Of a stretch of 59,846 nucleotides of DNA, positions 24,921 through 35,884 are shown piece by piece. Both the position numbers and the translations under genes were made by a program. Within the stretch, counting starts at the first letter, position 1; every line of letters starts with the position of its first letter. Location of the stretch: assembly GCA_016861165.1 (NCBI GenBank), contig BOKV01000024.1, forward strand, positions 1 through 59,846, written 5' to 3'. This DNA is from Alphaproteobacteria bacterium (lineage in GTDB: Bacteria > Pseudomonadota > Alphaproteobacteria > Rhizobiales > Rhizobiaceae). The notes beneath the pieces are model-generated. The model saw only the letters and a list, made by a program, of their open reading frames with translations, was not told the origin of the DNA and did no database searches.

Positions 24921-26297
24921 ATGAAGACCTTCAGCAGGCCGCTTTTGCTCCGGGATCGGCCCGATCCCAACGCCGATTCGCCCCATGGCAGGGTCATGCC
25001 GGGCGATCAGGCGACCGTGATCGCCGAACAGGCAGACTGGAGCCATGTCGACGTGCTCACCCGCGACAATGTGCGAAAGGACGGCTGGGTCAGGACGAAA
25101 TGGCTCGTGGCCATGGGCCAGGACGAGGTGCCCGCGGAAATCGACCTAGACCTGTTCGCGCAGACCTGTGTTGATGCGGCCAGGCTGGTTGGCGTCAATT
25201 CGCTCTACCTGATCGCGCTCGCCGAAGTCGAATCGGGCATTCGCAATGTCGGCACCAGCATTGGCAGTGGTACGGCGTTCGGGCCGTTCCAGATCACGCA
25301 GTCGACCTGGAACGGCTACCGCCAGAAGCCGGAACTCGGCATCGACTGGGGCGAGCAGGACCGTTTCGACCCGATGGCCCAGTGCGATGTCGCCGCCCTG
25401 ATCGCCGCCGAGGCGGCGGTCGCGCTCGCCACCATTCCCGGCGTGGGCCCGCAGCCCAACGCCATCCAGCTCTATTTCGCCCATCTGCTCGGTCTTCCCG
25501 CCGCCCGCGCGGCGCTCTCGGCCGCCCCCGGCACCAGCATCCTCGCCGTCCTGACCGAAGTCTACGCCGGCAAGCCCGACCCGGCCGGCTTTGCCGGTCA
25601 GATCATCGCCAACAATCCCGGCCTGCTCTCGACCGGCGGCAATCCCAACACGGTCCAGCAATGTTCGGATGCCATCGACGAGCGGTTCCGCCCGGCCTTC
25701 GCCAAGGCCTACAAGCTGCGCAGCGTCCTCCCCGACTTTCAGAACGACGATCCCGAGCAGAGCGAGAATACTGGCGCCGGTCAGGTCGTGCAGTTGCCCG
25801 AGCCGCCGTCCCTGATGGGGCAGACCGGCATCGTCATCTCCAACACGGGCAATTACGAAGCCGATTTCGCCACCTTCATCGGCTCGCTTAATCTGCGCAA
25901 TTTCATGGCGCGCGAGTTTCTTGCCCTCGGCTCCAAGCATTCCAATCCGAACAGCAGTGCCTTCGGCCTCAACACCTTTCCGCCGCGCTCGTCGTGGATC
26001 AACATCGCGCCAACCGCTCGTGTGCTCGACGCGCTCAGGCAGCACTACGGCGCACCGATCTACATCAGCAGCGCCTATCGCAGCCCGGCCTACAACGGAG
26101 CCATCGGCGGCGCCACCAACAGCCTGCACATGGCGTTCAAGGCCATCGATTTCACCGTCGCCAGCGGCTCCGCCGGTCCGCGCCAGTGGGCCGACACACT
26201 CCGCCAGTTCAGGTCGCAGGGGCTGTTTGCCGGCGGCATCGGCACCTATGGCAGCTTCGTTCACGTCGACACCCGGGGCCACAACGTCGACTGGTAG
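24921..26297 (+). CDS. SH3 / lytic transglycosylase-like / peptidase M15A protein
   Basis: 458 aa. Residues 1-65 resemble a bacterial SH3 domain (LLLRDRP...GWVRTKWLV). Residues about 75-235 look like a transglycosylase fold, with catalytic Glu in ALAEVESG and the AFGPFQIT motif. The last 130 residues are M15A-like: [10 protein letters not shown], then the zinc ligands His and Asp in [12 protein letters not shown] and His in FVHVDTRG. The protein therefore combines glycan-strand and peptide cleavage. No signal peptide is visible. It follows a lipoprotein gene by 13 bp. It resembles phage or effector wall hydrolases, but no phage structural or secretion genes are nearby. Confidence 0.75.
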   Translation: MKTFSRPLLLRDRPDPNADSPHGRVMPGDQATVIAEQADWSHVDVLTRDNVRKDGWVRTKWLVAMGQDEVPAEIDLDLFAQTCVDAARLVGVNSLYLIALAEVESGIRNVGTSIGSGTAFGPFQITQSTWNGYRQKPELGIDWGEQDRFDPMAQCDVAALIAAEAAVALATIPGVGPQPNAIQLYFAHLLGLPAARAALSAAPGTSILAVLTEVYAGKPDPAGFAGQIIANNPGLLSTGGNPNTVQQCSDAIDERFRPAFAKAYKLRSVLPDFQNDDPEQSENTGAGQVVQLPEPPSLMGQTGIVISNTGNYEADFATFIGSLNLRNFMAREFLALGSKHSNPNSSAFGLNTFPPRSSWINIAPTARVLDALRQHYGAPIYISSAYRSPAYNGAIGGATNSLHMAFKAIDFTVASGSAGPRQWADTLRQFRSQGLFAGGIGTYGSFVHVDTRGHNVDW

Positions 26298-26302
26298 CCG
26301 GA

Positions 26303-26341
26303 CCCCTCCTGCCAGTCCCCTGTCAGCATGCCGGTCGCGCG
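26303..26341 (+). repeat. Direct repeat B, right copy
   Basis: Matches 23166-23204 at 38 of 39 bases. It lies just upstream of uvrB, so the 3.1-kb lipoprotein-hydrolase unit appears to be inserted between two copies of this sequence. Confidence 0.85.
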
Positions 26342-26379
26342 GCCTTTCCTTCGCCGCGGACTCTGTCCATATTCGGCCG

Positions 26380-29613
<3,234 letters not shown>

Positions 29614-29614
29614 T

Positions 29615-29664
29615 CCCTTCTCCCCGCAGCGGGGAGAAGGTGGCCCGAAGGGCCGGATGAGGGG
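29615..29664. repeat. Rhizobial intergenic mosaic element (RIME-type)
   Basis: Two adjacent hairpins: CCTTCTCCCC/GGGGAGAAGG (loop GCAGC) and GGCCC-GAA-GGGCC, then GGATGAGGGG. This is the classic rhizobial mosaic layout. It lies between uvrB and the small gene at 29668. A related, less complete version is inside the uvrB tail (about 29440-29500). Confidence 0.8.
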
Positions 29665-29667
29665 CAA

Positions 29668-29853
29668 ATGTCCAAGATCAACGCCGAATGGCACAAGGCC
29701 AACCGCATGCCGAAGAACCCGACGAAAGCCGAGCGCATCGCCTGGCACCGCGCGCATGCGGCCCACTGCGGGTGCCGGGAGATGCCGGAGAGCATCAGGA
29801 GGCTGCTGGAGGAGGATGCGAACGAGCGCAAGACGGGCAGGCAGGGGCGGTAA
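29668..29853 (+). CDS. Small conserved-looking protein, copy 1 of a duplicate
   Basis: 61 aa, starting MSKINAEWHKANRMPKNPT. It contains a central HRAHAAHCGCREMPESI block with paired His and CGC, which could be a metal site. A near-identical copy lies at 30528-30725, and both are preceded by a RIME-type element and GGGGCAAATG. The function is unknown. The duplication is about 94-95% at DNA level over some 170 bp (29661-29834 against 30521-30694). Confidence 0.7.
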   Translation: MSKINAEWHKANRMPKNPTKAERIAWHRAHAAHCGCREMPESIRRLLEEDANERKTGRQGR

Positions 29854-29854
29854 G

Positions 29855-29925
29855 CCTCTCCCCTGGTTCTGCCCGCCTTGTGGGGAGGCACGCGAGCCGA
29901 GCGCAGCGAAGGGGAGCGGGTGGGG
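29855..29925. repeat. Mosaic-type intergenic repeat
   Basis: GC-rich stretch with CTCTCCCC...CTTGTGGGGAGGC, then GAGCCGAGCGCAGCGAAGGGGAG. It resembles the rhizobial mosaic elements at 30461 and 33998 and fills the space before the antitoxin gene. Confidence 0.6.
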
Positions 29926-29972
29926 GCACAACCGCCTTGCTCACGAGCGCGGGCGCAAGGTAACTTCCCCGC

Positions 29973-30173
29973 ATGACCAGGCTCGAAAAGCTCGAACGCC
30001 AGATCAGGGCCCTGACGCCGGAAGAAGTCCGCAAGCTCGGCGAATTCCTCGACGAACTGCGCGCCGATTTGTGGGACGCGCAGATCGAGGCCGACGTCAA
30101 GGCCGGCAAGCTGGACGAACTGATCGCCGAGGCCAAGGCCGACATTGCGGCGGGCCGCGTCAAGCCGCTTTAG
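29973..30173 (+). CDS. Putative type II antitoxin
   Basis: 66 aa, starting MTRLEKLERQIRALTPEE. It is strongly helical and charged, with an amphipathic N-terminal half (VRKLGEFLDELRADLWDAQIEADVKAGKLDELI) and a C-terminal AKADIAAGRVKPL end. That end is typical of small antitoxins paired with RelE/ParE toxins. No clear DNA-binding motif is visible. The stop is 14 bp from the likely TTG start of the toxin gene, so the pair is one operon. Confidence 0.75.
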   Translation: MTRLEKLERQIRALTPEEVRKLGEFLDELRADLWDAQIEADVKAGKLDELIAEAKADIAAGRVKPL

Positions 30174-30187
30174 GTCGGGCAGCGCTC

Positions 30188-30451
30188 TTGGCGGTTCACC
30201 GCACAACCGCCGGCTATTGGAAGCACTACCATGCGCTGCCGGCTGAAATCCGGGCGCTGGCAGACAAGAATTTCGAGCTGTTGAAACATGATCCGCGACA
30301 TCCGTCCCTGCGCTTCAAGCGCGTCGGCGAAGTCTGGTCGGTGCGGGTCGGCATTGACCATCGGGCGGTCGCGCTGCCCTCGGCAGACGGGTATGACTGG
30401 TTCTGGATCGGCGGCCATGCCGAATACGACCGCCTGATCCGCAAGCGGTGA
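30188..30451 (+). CDS. Type II toxin, RelE/ParE-like
   Basis: About 87 aa from TTG 30188. No ATG or GTG exists in frame between the antitoxin stop and the first conserved residues. The core is RelE/ParE-like: YHALPAEIRALADKNFELLKHDPRHPSLRFKRVGEVWSVRVGIDHRAVAL, then WFWIGGHAEYDRLI. Arg residues in SLRFKRV and SVRVGIDHR are where these toxins keep their functional basic residues. Target, ribosomal mRNA or gyrase, cannot be decided. It is preceded by the antitoxin and bracketed by the two copies of the small gene. Confidence 0.8.
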   Translation: MAVHRTTAGYWKHYHALPAEIRALADKNFELLKHDPRHPSLRFKRVGEVWSVRVGIDHRAVALPSADGYDWFWIGGHAEYDRLIRKR

Positions 30452-30460
30452 AACTTGCTC

Positions 30461-30515
30461 CCCCTCTCCCCCCTTGTGGGGGAGATGTCGGCGAAGCCGA
30501 CAGAGGGGGTCTTCC
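30461..30515. repeat. Rhizobial intergenic mosaic element
   Basis: Two hairpins in the RIME order: CTCCCCCC/GGGGGAG, then GTCGGC-GAA-GCCGAC, followed by AGAGGGGGTC. It lies directly upstream of the second copy of the small gene. Confidence 0.75.
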
Positions 30516-30527
30516 GGGTTGGGGCAA

Positions 30528-30725
30528 ATGTCCAAGATCAACGCCGAATGGCACAAGGCCAACCGCATGCCGAAGAACCCGACGAAGGCCGAGCGCATCA
30601 CCTGGCACCGCGCCCACGCGGCTCACTGCGGGTGCCGGGAGATGCCGGAGAGCATCAGGAAGCTGATCGAGGAAGGCATCAACACGGCACGCGGAAAGCA
30701 ACAAAGGGGCAGTTCAAGGCGTTAG
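30528..30725 (+). CDS. Small conserved-looking protein, copy 2
   Basis: 65 aa. The first 49 residues match copy 1 (29668) with few changes (I/T at position 25, R/K and L/I near the end of the shared part). The C-terminal 16 residues differ (INTARGKQQRGSSRR). The DNA identity starts a few bases before the ATG and ends at about 30694, so copy 2 was probably duplicated and then fused to unrelated sequence. Function unknown. Confidence 0.65.
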   Translation: MSKINAEWHKANRMPKNPTKAERITWHRAHAAHCGCREMPESIRKLIEEGINTARGKQQRGSSRR

Positions 30726-30760
30726 CCTGCCCCAGACGCGCAGCCGATTTTGCACAGTGT

Positions 30761-31417
30761 TTAGTTTATTTTGGAAATCTCATATATTCCAATCGTTTCC
30801 ACGGATATTAGATAACTACCAACATTTTCCAATCGACGTGGAACTAAAAACTCGGCAACAGCTGATTCTCGGGCTGCGTTCGCGAGTCTTTTTTCTAAGT
30901 CGAACTCCGAAAAAGGTACAAAAGTTTTCTTGCCACGAGGATGCTTCCAAGGGATTGTGGCGCCAGAATTTATCGTCGAAAGCAACGTGCCGGCTTGATA
31001 ATCCATTAATATCTTCCTTGTATCTAAGATCAGTACATCATGCTTATGATGTCTGTATGTCCTCGCTCCAAGCATTGTAGACAAACGCCGAATTGTTGGC
31101 CAAAAGAAAACATGAGAGTTTAGCGTTTCTAGCCAATCCTCTGGAGACATATCGGTCAGCGAATCAGACAAGCTTTGCCAACTCATCGGTTTTTGATCGC
31201 GCAATCTTATTGGGCCTGCGTCAGTTTTGCCAATAGTAACTGACTCCGGCCGCAAATTGCGAAGATACTTCGCAGAAGCGTCGCCGTTAATTCCAACTAG
31301 CTTGCAACACTCCGCTGAAGATAGTAGACCGTGTTTCAGTATCGAGGCCGCACCACCCTCAAAAGCCATATGATACAGCCGAGGATACAATTCAGAAAAT
31401 GCATCTATCTTATCCAT
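30761..31417 (-). CDS. DUF7002 family protein, ADP-ribosyltransferase-like
   Basis: 218 aa. The N-terminus LYHMAFEGGAASILKHGLLS resembles the His-containing NAD-binding strand and GLLS turn of DarT/KptA-type ADP-ribosyltransferases. Other conserved blocks are RLRDQKPMS, NSHVFFWPT, GARTYRHHKHDVLILDTRKI, INSGAT and HPRGKKTFVP, all as I recall for DUF7002. The ATG lies 8 bp inside the end of the PurA-like gene (stop at 31410), so it is the second gene of a two-gene unit. ART activity is inferred from the fold-like pattern and is unproven. The codons are AT-rich, unlike the chromosome. Confidence 0.75.
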   Translation of the reverse strand: MDKIDAFSELYPRLYHMAFEGGAASILKHGLLSSAECCKLVGINGDASAKYLRNLRPESVTIGKTDAGPIRLRDQKPMSWQSLSDSLTDMSPEDWLETLNSHVFFWPTIRRLSTMLGARTYRHHKHDVLILDTRKILMDYQAGTLLSTINSGATIPWKHPRGKKTFVPFSEFDLEKRLANAARESAVAEFLVPRRLENVGSYLISVETIGIYEISKIN

Positions 31418-33014
31418 GACCTCTGACTGTTCCCCAATTTCTCCTGTCTATTATGCTACGCTGGTCAAATCTGGTGCTTATTAGGGATACTGGGCAATGC
31501 GCAAGGCGCTCAAGTTCCTCAACAAACAAAATCGTTTCTTGTGTCAATTGATCAAATCTTCGCGCTTTTCTATTTTCCACGGAAATGTAATCTGAAAATG
31601 TCAATGCTATATCCGTCGGCGCGTTTAGCGTGCATGATTTTCTGAATAAATACCAATCGAATTCACCAAATCTTCTTCTCCTACCAGTTGTCGAAGTGAC
31701 TTCCGCTTTCTCCGCCTCTTTAAGCGAGACTCCGGAACGGCGACAGACTTCTTCAAGCATGATCTCACGCGATATAGGGCCTGAAGTGCCACCGGCGGGG
31801 GACGCCACGCGAATGGGATGCGTGCGAACCACCATGATTATGCGATTTACCCGGCCTGGTGAGATTCCAGCCTCGGAAAGGCATCCTGCAACGTTTGTGT
31901 CCCGGGATGTCACATAGGGATACTCGCCGTGATGAAGGCTGAGACCTGAACCTTGCGTACCTTCGAGCAGTATGCGCTTGTTTTCCGCATAAGCTCGTTC
32001 CAACTCGTACACCACCTTTCCGACATATCGCCTCAAAGAAGGGAAATTCCGAGCCAGCTTTACTTCGTTAGTTCCACGACCGATAATCTTGCGGGCTGCC
32101 GCATAGCCAACCCCTTGCGCTGTTGAGCCTATCGATGTGGCTAGTATCTCGTTCTCTTTTGCAATATCATTCTCAGTTATTACAATACAATCAGGATCTA
32201 TCTTGATACGGCTTGCAGAAATACCTGCTTTCGATATCTCAGCGAGTATTTTTTGTTCGTTGATGACCGCACCAGCGCCGATCAATATTTTGGCACCGAC
32301 GTCACGAGATCCAGATGGAAGGTGGTGGTAGACAAACTTGCCCGATTCGCTGATGACTGAGTGCCCCGCGTTCGGACCGCCCACTCGAACTAAGATGTCA
32401 TACTCGCGGGCCAAGTACGCCGCTACCTGCCCCTTACCCTCGCTGCCATATTGCCCCCCGATCAATACATCGACGCATTTCTTATCTGGGGCCGGCAATA
32501 GTTTAAGGAAACCAGCAACCCTTGCAATAGAGTCTAGTTCGGTATTTTTTTGCGAATTTATGACAAAGTCTGCATCTCTTCGTAACTTTTTTACATTTGC
32601 GTCGTCTGCCGTTAGCAATTCTTCAAAATTGATATCTTCTCGCTTGCCGGATTTCTTATGACGCTCTCTAAGAATGCCAATTGGGCAATCAATATGGATA
32701 TGAGCAATTTGCCAACCGAACTCCGCGCGCAACTGATCTAGTTGGAAATTTTTTCTCGCGCGGTCAATGCAAAATCTGGATTTTTTGCTCGCGACAATTT
32801 TCCTTTTTATCGCCTCTACTAACCAACGCCCTCCATCTTCTTCGTCATGCGCATCCCCAGTTTGTTGGAGCTTTCGGCGCGACTCGCTGGATGTTTCAGC
32901 TCTCAAAATTTCGCTCGTGCTCAAAATATCAAAATCAAAATACCTTTGCAAATTTCTGGCAAGCTCCGATTTGCCAGAGTAAGCATGTCCGCTTAAAACC
33001 ACTATTAGGGCCAT
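31410..33014 (-). CDS. P-loop kinase fused to PurZ-like adenylosuccinate synthetase domain
   Basis: 534 aa. Residues 1-175 are a nucleotide-kinase-like P-loop domain with Walker A GHAYSGKSE (9-17). Residues 180-534 match adenylosuccinate synthetase: GGQYGSEGKGQV, GGPNAGHSV (catalytic His218), EGTQGSGLSLHHGEYPYVTS and TSTTGRRRRFGEFD. PurA has GDEGKG with a catalytic Asp; here it is Ser191 (codon 32444-32442). In phage PurZ, which makes the precursor of 2-aminoadenine from dGMP and Asp, Asp-to-Ser at this position is a reported hallmark. A housekeeping purA would be GC-rich and unfused, so this is a paralogue. The fused kinase might phosphorylate the purine product. No DNA polymerase, DatZ or other Z-genome gene is near. 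Confidence 0.85.
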   Translation of the reverse strand: MALIVVLSGHAYSGKSELARNLQRYFDFDILSTSEILRAETSSESRRKLQQTGDAHDEEDGGRWLVEAIKRKIVASKKSRFCIDRARKNFQLDQLRAEFGWQIAHIHIDCPIGILRERHKKSGKREDINFEELLTADDANVKKLRRDADFVINSQKNTELDSIARVAGFLKLLPAPDKKCVDVLIGGQYGSEGKGQVAAYLAREYDILVRVGGPNAGHSVISESGKFVYHHLPSGSRDVGAKILIGAGAVINEQKILAEISKAGISASRIKIDPDCIVITENDIAKENEILATSIGSTAQGVGYAAARKIIGRGTNEVKLARNFPSLRRYVGKVVYELERAYAENKRILLEGTQGSGLSLHHGEYPYVTSRDTNVAGCLSEAGISPGRVNRIIMVVRTHPIRVASPAGGTSGPISREIMLEEVCRRSGVSLKEAEKAEVTSTTGRRRRFGEFDWYLFRKSCTLNAPTDIALTFSDYISVENRKARRFDQLTQETILFVEELERLAHCPVSLISTRFDQRSIIDRRNWGTVRGHG

Positions 33015-33087
33015 TTGGGGTAACCTGCATTGAGCGAGTCATATATCTTACTAGAATTTTCTATTTTGCCAAGCTTGGAAACCTCCC

Positions 33088-33310
33088 CTATCCCCTCCTC
33101 ACCCCCATCCACACCCCTGCCACGATCCCCACGACAATCCCGCCCAACAGCCAATACGCTACCACGAACCCCGAATAGCCCTCGAAGCTCGAGGTGCCCA
33201 TGGTGGTGATCCAGGCGAGGCCGCCGCCAAGGCCGAGCCCGCCGCCGGCGACGCCGCCGAGAGTCACCTCGAAAATGCCGTGGATCAGCCACGGCTCACC
33301 ACATCCAAAC
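33088..33310 (-). pseudogene. Fragment of a glycine-rich membrane protein, 5' end lost in repeats
   Basis: The last roughly 70 codons encode two membrane helices with a Gly-rich segment (VTLGGVAGGGLGLGGGLAW, then AYWLLGGIVVGIVAGVWMGVRRG). The frame continues upstream to an ATG at 33408, but that part is repeat DNA with a large hairpin (33328-33366). No clear start or ribosome-binding site remains. It is probably a truncated gene; a small intact gene starting at an internal GTG cannot be excluded. Confidence 0.45.
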
Positions 33311-33327
33311 GAGGACAGGCCAATGGA

Positions 33328-33366
33328 CCCCGGTTTCCCCGGATCAGGTCCGGGGGGCAACCGGGG
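33328..33366. repeat. Palindromic repeat hairpin
   Basis: Outer arms CCCCGGTT / AACCGGGG and inner arms CCCGGA / TCCGGG around a short TCAGG loop, a common form of alphaproteobacterial palindromic repeat. It lies at the broken 5' end of the membrane-protein fragment. Confidence 0.7.
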
Positions 33367-33733
33367 TGACGGCCGAGAATTGATGGCCCGGTTCGAACAA
33401 GACGCCAATTCTGAAGGCTCCGCCCAAAAAATCTATCCCCGCTCTCCCACGCCCCTTTAAGCTCTGAGGCACTGTCGTCTCACGCAAACGCCGGTCGGCC
33501 GCCGAAACTTCCGGGAGACGATGGACGCGAAGCGGGAACGGCACCGTCTTCAGGACGGGTCGGCCCTTGAGGCCGGGCGGGCGCATTGTGTGCACGGCCC
33601 AGTCCGGACCAAAAATCTTCGCGCGGGGCGGCTTTGGCCGCACACGAGCTCGGCCCGGCGAGAAAGTCGCCCCGCGAGTTTGTATCAAGATCAACCCGGC
33701 GAATGCCGGACAAGTTGATCGCAAGGAAATGCA

Positions 33734-33783
33734 GCCTCATCCCGTCGAGCGACCAGCGAGACGGCCAAGAGGATGCGCAAGAA
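33734..33783 (+). repeat. Diverged copy of the dispersed repeat family
   Basis: GCCTCATCCCGTCGAGCGAC then GCGAGACGGCCAAGAGGATG. It matches the start of the 54-bp unit at 531 but lacks the terminal hairpin. Confidence 0.6.
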
Positions 33784-33826
33784 GTTTTCACAACACGGAC
33801 GGAGACGCCGCGTGAATACACTCCCA

Positions 33827-33946
33827 CGTCATCCTCGGGCTTGTCCCGAGGATCTGATCCCCTCCCGGCAATCTTGGAGTTCATGGCCATGGTTACCGAG
33901 CAGGTTGAGCCGTGCGCAGATCCTCGGGACAAGCCGGAGGATGACG
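33827..33946. repeat. MITE-like inverted-repeat element
   Basis: 120 bp with 30-bp terminal inverted repeats that match at 29 of 30 positions (left 33827-33856, beginning CGTCATCCTCGGGCTTGTCC; right 33917-33946). Each arm also contains its own small palindrome (CTCGGG...CCCGAG). The 60-bp centre has no gene. No target duplication is obvious. Confidence 0.8.
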
Positions 33947-33997
33947 CCCAGGGTGGAAGACGCCGCGTGAACGATGAACCGCGCCCTGCCAGCCTCC

Positions 33998-35698
<1,701 letters not shown>

Positions 35699-35884
35699 CG
35701 GGCGGGCGCAATCGCGACAAAAGTCGCGGGCGGCGACCCCTTGCCACCCGTCCGGATTGGTGAAAGCATGATCCTCCGGGCGGGGGAACCCCGTTCCTCC
35801 GCTTTTGAGAACAGAGCCCCGCCGACGACGGAGCCCAAGCGCGCCGCCGGGTCGGGGCCGGTCGGCAAAGAGGAGGAGCAGGCC

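Larger units (their letters stand above)
30735..33060. other. AT-rich island holding the PurA-like/DUF7002 pair
   Basis: Base composition drops sharply from the surrounding GC-rich DNA at about 30735 and recovers near 33060. The only genes are two minus-strand genes that overlap by 8 bp. The left side is bordered by the duplicated small gene and toxin-antitoxin pair, the right side by a decayed membrane-protein gene and repeats. No integrase, transposase or terminal repeats were seen. Confidence 0.75.

Noticed and set aside
23129..26341. Prophage remnant around the wall hydrolase
   Set aside because: No integrase, capsid, tail, terminase or holin gene is present; only the hydrolase resembles phage enzymes.
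30757..31080. Plus-strand frame inside the AT-rich island
   Set aside because: It is antisense to the DUF7002 gene and has no plausible start signal.
31410..33014. Housekeeping adenylosuccinate synthetase (purA)
   Set aside because: The catalytic Asp is Ser, a kinase domain is fused, and the gene is AT-rich in a GC-rich genome, so it is not the normal purA.
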